Positions 10,441 through 19,739 of a stretch of DNA of 64,000 bases are shown here, piece by piece (positions within the stretch are counted from its first letter, which is position 1; each line of letters opens with the position of its first letter). The DNA is from DATKAS01 sp963733765. Its GTDB lineage: Bacteria; Actinomycetota; Acidimicrobiia; Acidimicrobiales; DATKAS01. The notes below the pieces were generated by a model. The model was not told where the DNA came from, made no database searches, and saw only the letters and a program-made list of their open reading frames with translations. A program made the translations under genes and the position numbers. The stretch spans positions 2,294,001 to 2,358,000 of the forward strand of contig CAVTEI010000003.1 of assembly GCA_963733765.1 (NCBI GenBank), given 5' to 3'.

Positions 10441-10478
10441 TTGACGGTCGTTCCGATGTAGACAAGTATAGGACAAGT
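10441..10478. promoter_or_regulatory. Overlapping acn/gntR promoters with a direct-repeat operator candidate
   Basis: The 51-bp gap between divergent acn and gntR contains GACAAGTATAGGACAAGT (10461-10478), i.e. GACAAGT twice, 11 bp apart. On + a -10-like TATAGG (10467-10472) lies 4 bp before the GTG at 10477 and no Shine-Dalgarno is present, so the gntR mRNA may be leaderless. On - the same bases give TATACT (10470-10465), predicting an acn leader of about 33 nt. A protein on the repeats would block both promoters. Elements are seen; function is inferred. Confidence 0.5.
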
Positions 10479-11190
10479 GCGAGAGGTCCGCTACCTCGAA
10501 ATTGCCGCCGACCTTCGCAAGCGGGTCGAGGCCGGCGAGTTCTCCGCGGGTGACGTCCTCCCGAGTGAGGCAGATCTCACGCGAGCGTATGGGGCCTCGC
10601 GGGTCACGGTTCGAAGGGCACTCGAGTCGCTGCGAGACGGCGGGCTCATCGACTCGCGTCAGGGCTTCGGTTGGTTCGTGGCCGTCGATCGGGTGCGCCA
10701 GAGCCTGGCTCAGCTGTCGACGATCGAGCGTGATCTCGCCGAGCGTGGTGTGGTGACCGAGCGCCAGATCCTCGACTTCGCGTTCGTCGCCGCGAGCGCC
10801 CATGTGCGTGCGGTGCTCGGCGTCGACCAGGTGCTTCGCGTGCGGAGGCTCAATCTTGCCGACGGATCGCCGTTCGCCCGGGTCACCGTGTGGTGCCCGG
10901 CCGAGCTCGGCGCCTCCTTGTCCCGTGCCGACGTCGCGGCGCGGCCGTTCTACGACCTGCTTCCCGTCGAGATCGGAGGAGCCACACAGACCATCGGCGC
11001 CGCGCTCGCCGAAAGCGCCGATGCGAACGTCCTCGCGGTGCCCGTCGGCTCACCGGTGCTCCGCTGCGAACGCGTGACGCGCGACGTCGACGAGCATCCC
11101 GTGCTGCTCAGCGTCCACGTCTTCCCCGCGCACCTCACGGAGTTCGTGGTCGATCTGCCGTCGCCTTCGAGCCTGAGCCTCGTCGAGTGA
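10477..11190 (+). CDS. GntR-family regulator with UTRA ligand domain (HutC type)
   Basis: 237-residue repressor-like protein. The N-terminal winged HTH (about 1-70: YLEIAADLRKRVEAGEFSAG, then LPSEADLTRAYGASRVTVRR) is typical of GntR. The C-terminal UTRA domain (about 90-230) binds a small effector in this subfamily. GTG start directly after a -10-like element, with no visible ribosome-binding site. It lies 12 bp upstream of the Rieske oxygenase gene on the same strand and is divergent from aconitase, so it may control either or both. The effector is unknown. Confidence 0.9.
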   Translation: MREVRYLEIAADLRKRVEAGEFSAGDVLPSEADLTRAYGASRVTVRRALESLRDGGLIDSRQGFGWFVAVDRVRQSLAQLSTIERDLAERGVVTERQILDFAFVAASAHVRAVLGVDQVLRVRRLNLADGSPFARVTVWCPAELGASLSRADVAARPFYDLLPVEIGGATQTIGAALAESADANVLAVPVGSPVLRCERVTRDVDEHPVLLSVHVFPAHLTEFVVDLPSPSSLSLVE

Positions 11191-11202
11191 CAGGATCGCG
11201 GT

Positions 11203-12432
11203 GTGCGCGCGTGGCCTGAGGAGGGTGTGACCCGCATCCCGTACTGGATCTACTCCGACCCCGACGTGTATGCGCTCGAGCAGCAGCGCGTGTTCGGCGG
11301 CCCGTTCTGGTCGTACGTCGCCCTCGGGTGTGAGGTGCCCGAGCCCGGCGACTTCATCTCCACCTGGATCGGCGAGCATCCCGTCGTCGTGGTACGCCAG
11401 CCCGACGGGTCGCTGCGGGCGTTCCTGAATCGCTGCGCCCATCGGGGCGTGGCGTTCTGCCGGGCGCCGAGCGGCCATGCCGACGAGCTCATGTGCCCGT
11501 ATCACCAATGGGTCTACGACCTCGGTGGTGACCTCGTCGCCGCGCCGTTCCGCAAGGGCGTCAAAGGCCGCGACGGTGCGCGCCAGGGCGGGATGCCCGA
11601 CGACTTCGAGCTCTCGGATCACGGTCTGACCTCACTCGCGGTCACCGAGCGGCACGGCGTGGTGTTCGCGTCGCTTGGGCAGCCGCCGGCGCTCGACGAG
11701 TACCTGGGCCCGACGATGCTCGGCTGGTTCGACCGGGTCTTCGACGCTCGTCCGCTCGAGCTGCTCGGCTACATGCGGCAGCGGGTCCCCGCGAACTGGA
11801 AGCTGATGTTCGAGAACATCAAGGACCCGTATCACGCGTCTTTGCTCCACGTGTTCCTCGTGACGTTCGGGTTGTTCCGCGCCGACAACCCCTCACTCAC
11901 CGAGATGGACGAGACCGGCCGTCACAGCGTGCTCGTCTCCGAGCGGGGGGAGGCCGCAACCGAGGCGACGAGCGACATGCGGGCGTTCCGCGATGTCACG
12001 TTGCAGGATCCGCGGTTGCTGGACCCCGTTCGGGAGTTCCCGGGCTCGGCCACCGTTGTGATGCAGACGCTCTGGCCGAACCTCATCGTGCAGCAGCAAT
12101 CGAACACCTTGGCGATGCGCCAGCTCGTGCCGCGGGGGCCCGAGCAGTTCGACCTCATGTGGACGTTCTTCGGCTATGCGGGCGAGGACGCCGAGATGCG
12201 GCAACGCCGGCTTCGGCAGGCGAACCTCATGGGTCCCGCCGGCTTGGTCTCCATCGACGACAGCGAGGTCATGCGACTCGCGCAGCTGGGCGCGACCGCG
12301 GGCGGCGATGGCGGCGCCGCGACCGCGTTTGTGGAGATGGGCGGCGTCGACACCGAGCGCGCCGACCACATCGTGACCGAGTCGGCGATCCGGGCGTTCT
12401 ACGCGTACTACCGCGAGGTCATGGGCTTGTGA
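11203..12432 (+). CDS. Rieske non-heme iron oxygenase, alpha (catalytic) subunit
   Basis: 409 residues, GTG start. Aromatic-ring-hydroxylating oxygenase large subunit. The Rieske [2Fe-2S] ligands are Cys78-His80 (NRCAHRG) and Cys98-His101 (CPYHQWVYDL). The mononuclear iron site shows Asp208 and His211/His216 in NIKDPYHASLLH; the third ligand is probably in SIDDSEVM near 355. The NIKDPYHASLLHVF pattern is closest, by memory, to anthranilate and salicylate-type oxygenases, so an aromatic acid substrate is plausible but unproven. The beta subunit follows with a GTGA overlap. No ferredoxin or reductase gene is adjacent, so electron transfer partners lie elsewhere. Confidence 0.88.
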   Translation: MRAWPEEGVTRIPYWIYSDPDVYALEQQRVFGGPFWSYVALGCEVPEPGDFISTWIGEHPVVVVRQPDGSLRAFLNRCAHRGVAFCRAPSGHADELMCPYHQWVYDLGGDLVAAPFRKGVKGRDGARQGGMPDDFELSDHGLTSLAVTERHGVVFASLGQPPALDEYLGPTMLGWFDRVFDARPLELLGYMRQRVPANWKLMFENIKDPYHASLLHVFLVTFGLFRADNPSLTEMDETGRHSVLVSERGEAATEATSDMRAFRDVTLQDPRLLDPVREFPGSATVVMQTLWPNLIVQQQSNTLAMRQLVPRGPEQFDLMWTFFGYAGEDAEMRQRRLRQANLMGPAGLVSIDDSEVMRLAQLGATAGGDGGAATAFVEMGGVDTERADHIVTESAIRAFYAYYREVMGL

Positions 12433-12876
12433 CACCCGGTGACCTGTTCGCGGCCTACGCCGATGTGCTCGACGAAGGCCCATTGGAGGACGTGGCCCAC
12501 GTTCTTCATCGAGGACGCGACCTACCGGATCGTCGCGCGAGAGAACTTCGCGCGGGGGCTGCCGCTCGCGCTGATGCTCTGCGAGAGCCGGGCGATGATG
12601 GAGGACCGCGTGCGGGCGATCCAGGAGCTGTCGATGTACGCGCCGCGGGTGCTGCGCCACGTGGTGAGCGCGGTGCGCACGGCAGCCGACGACGCCGACC
12701 GTGTCACCGCGAGCTACGCCGTGTTCGAGACACCGCCCGAGGGCGACACGCGCGTGTTCAGCACTGGTCGTTATCTGGGCCGCCTCGCGCTCGACGACGG
12801 CACCGTGCGCTTTTCCGAGCTCACGGTCGTCTACGACACCACCCTCATCCCGACCAGCCTGATCTACCCGCTCTGA
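12429..12876 (+). CDS. Ring-hydroxylating oxygenase beta subunit, with one frameshift
   Basis: Small SnoaL/NTF2-fold structural subunit of the Rieske oxygenase, about 149 residues once corrected. The start GTG overlaps the alpha stop (GTGA). The first 21 codons read VTPGDLFAAYADVLDEGPLED. One extra G at about 12492 then shifts frame; the rest reads WPTFFIEDATYRIVAREN ... SELTVVYDTTLIPTSLIYPL, which fits beta subunits. The intact pairing with alpha and the conserved read-through after one-base removal argue for an assembly error rather than a dead gene. Confidence 0.82.
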
Positions 12877-12932
12877 TCCGCCCTTCCCCCCGGCGTTCGC
12901 CGGACCCCCGACCACCGAGCTTCTCGCGCGAG

Positions 12933-12956
12933 TAACCGGCCAAAATTGGCCGGTTA
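12933..12956. repeat. Perfect 11-bp-arm palindrome
   Basis: TAACCGGCCAA, two A, TTGGCCGGTTA lies between the oxygenase beta gene and the NUDIX gene. No T tract follows. It may be a terminator stem for the oxygenase transcript or an operator for the NUDIX gene 60 bp downstream. Confidence 0.6.
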
Positions 12957-13016
12957 GCAGGACCAGAAGCGGGGCGGATCGACGGCGTGGGCCCGCTTCG
13001 TTGAGAGTGGTGGACG

Positions 13017-13448
13017 ATGGATGCTGCGTGGCGACGAGTTGCGGCCTACGTCGTATGCCGCGACGACGAAGGACGATTGCTGCTGACGCGCGTCGCGCTG
13101 CCTGGACTACCAGATGACGGCAAGTGGACGATGCCCGGTGGAGGGATGGAGTGGGGCGAACACCCGGCGACGACAGCGCTCCGAGAGTTGACCGAGGAAA
13201 CGGGGCTTCACGGCCACATCGGCGGTGTTCTGGGCGTCTTTTCTCGCTGGTTCGAACCGGAGGAAAGCGTCCGTGGTGAGGCCGGCCACGCGATCGGGAT
13301 CGTGTTCGAGGCAACCGACTTCACAGGTGACTTGCGCGTTGCGTTTCACGACGGAACGACGAATGGGGCGGCTTGGTTCTCGCTCGACGAAGTTCGGGCG
13401 CTCGACCGCGTCGAACTCGTCGACTTCGTTCTGGGTCTGATCGCGTGA
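13017..13448 (+). CDS. NUDIX hydrolase
   Basis: 143 residues. The NUDIX box is clear: GGGMEWGEHPATTALRELTE (about 41-60, followed by ETG) matches Gx5Ex7REUxEExGU and binds the catalytic Mg2+. The protein hydrolyses a nucleoside diphosphate linked to another moiety; the substrate cannot be told from the box alone. N-terminal RRVAAYVVCRDDEGRLLLTR is the usual first strand. ATG start at 13017. It stands alone on the + strand and converges with the nitroreductase gene 13 bp beyond its stop. Confidence 0.92.
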   Translation: MDAAWRRVAAYVVCRDDEGRLLLTRVALPGLPDDGKWTMPGGGMEWGEHPATTALRELTEETGLHGHIGGVLGVFSRWFEPEESVRGEAGHAIGIVFEATDFTGDLRVAFHDGTTNGAAWFSLDEVRALDRVELVDFVLGLIA

Positions 13449-13460
13449 CGGGTGTGAGGA

Positions 13461-14102
13461 CTACCAGGTGTCCCAGTGCACGAACTGGTCGAGGGGGAGG
13501 CGCTTGGCGGGCTTGAAATCGGTGCCCTTCGTGTAGGCGATCGGGAAGAGGCCGGCCTGCGACCACTTGTCGTATTCGATGCCGAGGAGCTCGGCGACTT
13601 CCTTCTCGTTCGGGAGGTGGAGCGTCGTCCACGCGGAGCCGAGGCCGCGCTCGCGGGCCGCGAGCATCAGCGACCACGCCGCGGGCAGGATCGAGCCCCA
13701 GAACCCTGCCTGCACCGCGCCGGGCATGTTGTCGACCCGACCCCGAATCACGGGGATCACCATGAACGGCACCCGGTGGAAGTTCTCCCGGAGATACATC
13801 GCTGACGAGCGCACCCCGTCGCGCTGCTCGTTGCGGAGGTCCCCCTCCTCGTATTGCGCTCCGGCGCTCTGCGCGTAGAGGTCGAAGTTGCCGCCGTAGT
13901 AGTCCGCGATCGCGCGCTTCTTGTCCGCATCCTCGATCACGACCCACCCCCACCCCTGGCTGTTCGAGCCGGTCGGCGCCTGCATCGCGATCTCGAGGCA
14001 CTCCTCGAGGACTTCCCGTTCGACGGGTCGATCGAAGTCGAGGCGCTTGCGCACGGAACGGGTGGTCATGAGGACGTCGTCGGCTGAAAGGTTGAGGCGC
14101 AT
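13461..14102 (-). CDS. Nitroreductase-family flavoprotein
   Basis: 213 residues, ATG start. FMN-dependent NAD(P)H oxidoreductase of the nitroreductase fold: N-terminal TTRSVRKRLDFDRPV (about 13-27) with the Arg residues that contact FMN, QAPTGSNSQGWGWVVI (about 41-56), LMLAARERGLGSAW (about 149-162) and LLGIEYDKWSQAGLFPIAY (about 173-191). The natural substrate may be a nitroaromatic, quinone or flavin. The divergent crotonase gene starts 45 bp away, so the two share a promoter region. Confidence 0.88.
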   Translation of the reverse strand: MRLNLSADDVLMTTRSVRKRLDFDRPVEREVLEECLEIAMQAPTGSNSQGWGWVVIEDADKKRAIADYYGGNFDLYAQSAGAQYEEGDLRNEQRDGVRSSAMYLRENFHRVPFMVIPVIRGRVDNMPGAVQAGFWGSILPAAWSLMLAARERGLGSAWTTLHLPNEKEVAELLGIEYDKWSQAGLFPIAYTKGTDFKPAKRLPLDQFVHWDTW

Positions 14103-14146
14103 GAGCGCAGCATGCCACTGGCGCCCGGAAGGGGCAGACTGGCGTC

Positions 14147-14945
14147 ATGTCTGATCGCATCCTGTGCACAATCGAGAACGGCGTGGCCGACGTGCGGATG
14201 AACCGCCCGGACAAGATGAACGCGCTCGACGGCGCGCTGTTCGGCGCACTCGTCGAGACGGGGGAGGCGCTGAAGGCCGATCCGTCCGTCCGAGCGGTCG
14301 TGCTGTCGGGGGAGGGGCGGGCGTTCTGCGCCGGGCTCGACTTCGGGATGTTCCAGGCGATGGCGGGCGACGGCCCGGGCAATGCCCCTGCGGTTGCCCG
14401 ACGCGGTGGCGAGATCACCAATCCCGGCCAGCAGGCAGCGTTCGTCTGGCAGGAGATCCCCGCACCGGTGATCGCCGCGGTGCACGGCGTCGCGCTCGGT
14501 GGCGGCTTCCAGATCGCGCTCGGCGCCGACATCCGCATCGTGTCGCCCGACGTGAAGATGTCGGTGCTCGAGGTGCGGTGGGGCCTCATCCCCGACATGA
14601 CCGGAACGCAGCTGCTGCCCCGCGTCGTCGGTCTCGACATCGCCAAGGAGCTGACATTCACGGGTCGCATGGTCGGCGGCGAGGAGGCCGTGCGCATCGG
14701 GCTCGCCACTCGTGTCAGCGACACTCCGCTCGACGATGCGCTTGCGCTGGCGCAGGAGATCGCGTCGAAGAGCCCGCAGGCGGTCAAGGGGCGCGAAGGC
14801 GTTGCTCAACATGGCGGGCACGGTGCCGCTCGCCGAGGGCTTCAAGGCCGAGGAGCGCACGATCACCGCGCTCATCGGCTCGCCGAACCAGGTCGAGGCC
14901 GTCAAGGCCTACTTCGAGAAGCGCGACCCCGTCTTCAAGGACTGA
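14147..14945 (+). CDS. Enoyl-CoA hydratase/isomerase (crotonase family), with one frameshift
   Basis: About 266 residues once corrected. Crotonase fold: NRPDKMNALDGALFGAL (about 19-35), oxyanion block GRAFCAGLDFGMF (about 57-69), second oxyanion Gly in VHGVALGGGFQIALGADIRI (about 113-132), and LEVRWGLIPDMTGTQLLPR (about 142-160). The first catalytic Glu of true hydratases is not obvious in the second block (GGGFQIAL), so another crotonase activity is possible. One extra G in the GGGG run 14788-14791 shifts frame; restoring it gives the tail GAKALLNMAGTVPLAEGF ... AYFEKRDPVFKD and a stop at 14945. The divergent neighbour is a nitroreductase. Confidence 0.85.
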
Positions 14946-14977
14946 TCTCCCCACGCCCTTGGTTCCGCGGTCGTTTT

Positions 14978-15074
14978 CGCGTCACCAGTGACGCGTTACC
15001 TGCCGAGGAACGCTCGGGGGGGCGGCGGGCAAGGGCGAATTCCGGCGATCACGCCGAGCGCTCTGGACTATTCT
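14978..15074 (+). promoter_or_regulatory. gltB upstream region: palindrome and candidate -10
   Basis: A perfect palindrome (CGCGTCAC, CA, GTGACGCG) sits at 14978-14995 between the crotonase stop and gltB. It is preceded by TTTT and followed by TTA, so it may end the crotonase transcript or act as an operator. A good -10-like TATTCT lies at 15069-15074, about 77 bp before the gltB start; no clear -35 is seen. Functions are inferred. Confidence 0.4.
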
Positions 15075-15150
15075 GAAGACACCTGCAGCCCGGGCCAGCG
15101 CTGTCCCACCATTGCTGCGTCACCCAAACGAGCGACGTGGATGGACAGTG

Positions 15151-18100
15151 ATGCCGAGAGACGTGCGCCCTGACCTGAGCACCCCCTGGTCTGCCGACCT
15201 TCCCGCCGCGTTCGGTCTGTACGACCCGGCCAACGAGCACGACGCCTGCGGCGTCTCGTTCGTGGTCGACATCAAGGGCCGAGCCAGCCACGAGATCGTC
15301 GCCCTGGGCGTCGGCGCGCTCTGCAACCTCGAGCACCGGGGCGCCCAAGGGGCCGAGGCGAACACGGGCGACGGCGCTGGCATCACGATCCAGATGCCCG
15401 ATCGGTTCCTCCGGGAGGTCGTCGACTTCGACCTGCCGCCCGCCGGTCAGTACGCGGCGGGCATCGCGTTCCTGCCCACCGCCCGAGCCGACACCGACCA
15501 GGTCGTCGCCCTCATCGAGAAGATCGTCGGCAGCGAGGGTCTGCGGGTTCTCGGCTGGCGCGACGTCCCGGTCGACGACTCGATGATCGGCGCGGGGCGC
15601 GCGAGGTCATGCCCCTGTTTCGCCAGCTGTTCATCGGCGCCGCCCAGGCTCCGATCGACCGGATGAGCCTGGAACGGCTCGCGTTCGTCGTGCGCAAGCG
15701 CGTCGAGCACGAGGTGGGCCGTGCGGTGTACTTCCCGAGCCTCTCGTGCCGCACCCTCATCTACAAGGGGATGCTGACTGCGCCGCAGCTCTCACAGTTT
15801 TTCCTCGACATCGTCGACGAGCGCGTGGAGTCCGCGATCGCCCTCGTCCACTCGCGCTACAGCACGAACACGTTCCCGTCGTGGCCGCTCGCTCATCCGT
15901 ACCGTTACATCGCCCACAACGGTGAGATCAACACGGTGCAGGGAAACCGAAACTGGATGAGGGCCCGCGAGGCGTTGCTCGAGAGCGACCTCATCCCCGG
16001 TGACCTCGAGCGCATCTTCCCGATCGTCACGCCCGGGGGAAGCGACACCGCGAGCTTCGACGAGGTGCTCGAGCTGCTGCACCTCGGCGGGCGCCGGCTG
16101 CCGCATGCCGTGCTGATGATGATCCCGGAGGCGTGGGAGAACCACGCGTCGATGAGCCCGGAGAAGCGCGCCTTCTACCGATTCCACTCGTCGCTGATGG
16201 AGCCCTGGGACGGTCCGGCGTCGATCGCGTTCACCGACGGCACCGTCGCCGGCGCGGTGCTCGACCGCAATGGTCTGCGCCCCAGCCGCTACTGGGTCAC
16301 CGACGACGACCGCGTGATCATGGCGAGCGAGGTCGGGGTCATCGACATCGACCCGTCGCGCGTCGTGAAGAAGGGACGCCTGCAGCCCGGCCGGATGTTC
16401 CTCGTCGACACGAGCCTCGGCCGCATCGTCGGCGACGACGAGATCAAGACGAACCTCGCGGCCGAGCTTCCCTACGACGAGTGGTTGCACGGCGGGCTCG
16501 TCCATCTCGCCGACCTCCCCGACCGCGAGCACGTCGTGTACAGCCACGACTCGGTCATGCGGCGTCTCCAGACGTTCGGGTACACGCACGAAGAGCTCAA
16601 GATCCTGATCGCGCCGATGGCGGCCAACGGTGCGGAGCCGATCGGCTCGATGGGCACCGACACGCCCGTCGCCGCACTGTCGGACCGGTCCCGGCTGCTC
16701 TTCGACTACTTCCAACAGCTGTTCGCCCAAGTGACGAACCCGCCGCTCGACGCGATCCGCGAGGAGCTGGTGACGTCACTCGGGTCGACGATCGGGCCGG
16801 AGGGCAACCTGCTCGCGCCGACACCGGCGTCGTGCCGGCAGGTTGCCCTCCCGTTCCCGATCATCGACAACGACGAGCTCGCCAAGCTGATCCACATCAA
16901 CGAAGACGGCGACATGCCCGGCTTTGCCGCAGTCATGTTGCACGGTCTCTATCCCGTCGCTGGGGGAGGGGCGGCGCTCGCGGAGGCGCTCGACACGCTC
17001 CGCCACGATGCCAGCGAGGCGATCGCGGGAGGTGCCCGCATCCTCGTGCTCTCCGACCGGGACTCGACCGAGGAGCTCGCGCCGATCCCGTCGCTCCTGA
17101 TGACGGCGGCCGTGCACCACCACCTGATCCGCGAGAAGACACGCACCCAGGTCGGGCTCGTCATCGAGGCGGGAGATGCCCGCGAGGTGCATCACATGGC
17201 GTTGCTCGTGGGCTACGGCGCGGGAGCGATCAACCCCTACCTCGCGTTCGAAGCGATCGAAGACATGATCGCCGAGGGGCGCCTCACCGGCATCGACGCC
17301 TACAAGGCCGTGAAGAACTACATCAAGGCGGCCGGCAAGGGCGTCCTCAAGGTGATGTCGAAGATGGGCATCTCCACCGTCGCCTCCTACACCGGTGCGC
17401 AGGTCTTCGAAGCGATCGGGCTCGGACGCGAGCTCGTGGACGAGTACTTCACCGGCACCGTGAGCCGCCTCGGCGGTGTCGGTCTCGACGTGCTCGCGGC
17501 CGAGGTCGCGACCCGTCACGCGACGGCCTACCCGGCGAATCCGGCTCTGCGCGCACACCGGTCGATCGAGCTCGGCGGCGAGTACCAGTGGCGCCGAGAG
17601 GGGGAGTACCACCTCTTCAACCCGGAGACCGTGTTCAAGCTGCAGCACGCAAGCCGGGCGAAGCGGTACGACATCTTCAAGGAGTACACGAAGCTCGTCG
17701 ACGATCAGTCCGCACGCCTTGCCACGCTGCGGGGTCTCTTCCGCTTCAAAGAGGGTGCCCGCCCGCCCGTCCCGATCGAGGAGGTCGAATCCGTCGGTGA
17801 CATCGTGCGGCGGTTCGCCACGGGCGCGATGTCGTACGGCTCGATCTCGAAGGAAGCGCACGAGACGCTCGCGATCGCGATGAACCGCATCGGCGGCAAG
17901 TCGAACACCGGCGAGGGCGGCGAGGACGCTGACCGTTACACACCTGACGAGAACGGTGATCTGCGCCGTTCGGCGATCAAGCAGGTCGCGTCGGCGCGCT
18001 TCGGGGTCACGAGCGAGTACCTCGTCAACGCCGACGACTTGCAGATCAAGATGGCGCAGGGCGCCAAGCCCGGCGAAGGCGGCCAGCTGCCCGGCCACAA

Positions 18101-19739
18101 GGTGTACCCGTGGATCGCGAAGACGCGGCACTCGACTCCCGGCGTCGGCTTGATCTCGCCACCGCCGCACCACGACATCTATTCGATCGAGGACCTGAAG
18201 CAGCTCATCCACGATCTGAAGAACTCCAACCCGCGGGCGCGTGTGCACGTGAAGCTCGTCGCCGAGGTCGGCGTCGGCACCGTCGCCGCAGGTGTGTCGA
18301 AAGCGCACGCCGACGTGGTCCTCATCTCCGGCCACGACGGGGGCACCGGCGCGAGCCCGCTCACGTCGCTCAAGCACGCGGGCGCGCCGTGGGAGCTGGG
18401 ACTCGCGGAAACGCAGCAGACGTTGCTCGTCAACCGGCTGCGCGATCGCATCGTGGTCCAGGTCGATGGCCAGCTGAAGACGGGGCGCGACGTCGTGATC
18501 GCGGCCTTGCTCGGCGCCGAGGAGTTCGGATTCGCAACGGCGCCGCTCGTCGTCTCCGGCTGCGTGATGATGCGCGTCTGCCATCTCGACACCTGCCCGG
18601 TCGGTGTGGCCACGCAGAACCCCGAGCTGCGCAAGCGGTTCAGCGGCAAGCCGGAGTTCGTCGTCACGTTCTTCGAGTACATCGCCGAGGAGGTGCGCGA
18701 GCACCTTGCCGCCCTCGGCTTCCGCTCGATCGCCGAAGCGGTCGGCCACGCCGAGGTGCTCGACACGACCGCCGCGGTCGACCATTGGAAGGCCTCGAAC
18801 CTCGACCTGTCGCCGATCCTGGAGATGCCCGAGATCAGCGCCGGCGAGTCCCGCCTCTGCGTCGCCGAACAGGACCACGGGCTCGATCGTGCCCTCGACC
18901 AGACGCTCATCCAGCTCTGTGAGGGCGCGCTCGAAGATGCACGCCCCGTCCGCCTCGAGCTGCCGATCCGCAACGTCAACCGAACCGTCGGCACGATGCT
19001 CGGTTCGGAGGTGACCCGTCGCTACGGAGGCGAGGGACTGCCGGACGGCACCATCACCGTCGACTTCAGCGGCTCGGCTGGGCAGAGCTTTGGTGCCTTC
19101 GTGCCTCGCGGCATCACCTTGCGGCTGGAGGGCGATGCGAACGACTACTTCGGCAAGGGTCTCTCGGGTGGGCGTCTCGTGCTCTTCCCCGACTCGCGCT
19201 CACCGTTCGTCGCCGAGGAGAACATCATCGCGGGCAACGTCGCGCTCTACGGCGCGACGAGCGGTGAGGCACTCATCCGGGGTGTGGTGGGGGAGCGCTT
19301 CTGTGTTCGCAACTCGGGAGCAACCGCCGTCGTCGAGGGCGTCGGTGACCACGGCTGCGAGTACATGACCGGCGGCCGAGTCATCGTGCTCGGCAGCACG
19401 GGACGCAACTTCGGGGCCGGCATGTCCGGGGGAATCGCGTATGTGCACGACCCGACCGGCGTGTTTCCGTCGCTCGTGAACTACGAGATGGTCGACCTCG
19501 AGCCGCTCGACGCCGAGGACACCCAGCTCCTCCTCGACGTCGTGAGCCGTCACCGAGACGAAACCGGGTCTGCGGTCGCCGACCGACTGATCGCCGCCTG
19601 GGCCGAGACGCTCGCGGCTTTTCACAAGATCATGCCGAAGGACTACAAGCGCGTGCTCGAGGTGATGCGGCAGGCGGAGGAGCAGGACCTCCCCGAGGCC
19701 GAGACCCTCGCGCGAGTGATGGCGTCGTCCCATGGGTGA
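15151..19739 (+). CDS. gltB: Glutamate synthase large subunit, with one frameshift
   Basis: Transfers the amide of glutamine to 2-oxoglutarate, giving two glutamates. About 1529 residues. The N-terminal class II amidotransferase has its nucleophile Cys33 in EHDACGV (a short propeptide is normally removed). The FMN/synthase domain carries the [3Fe-4S] ligands in CVMMRVCHLDTCPVG (near 18,560-18,605), and the C-terminal GXGXG helix domain shows GGRVIVLGSTGRNFGAGMSG near 19,370. One base is missing around 15593-15603 (in GCGGGGCGCGCG), shifting from the first frame (through PVDDSMIGAG) to the second (AREVMPLFRQ). Start chosen at ATG 15151; an in-frame GTG lies just before it. gltD follows with an 8-base overlap. 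Confidence 0.95.

Noticed and set aside
15590..15610. Programmed frameshift in gltB
   Set aside because: No slippery heptamer with a stimulating structure is evident, and many unrelated genes show the same kind of one-base break in G/C runs.
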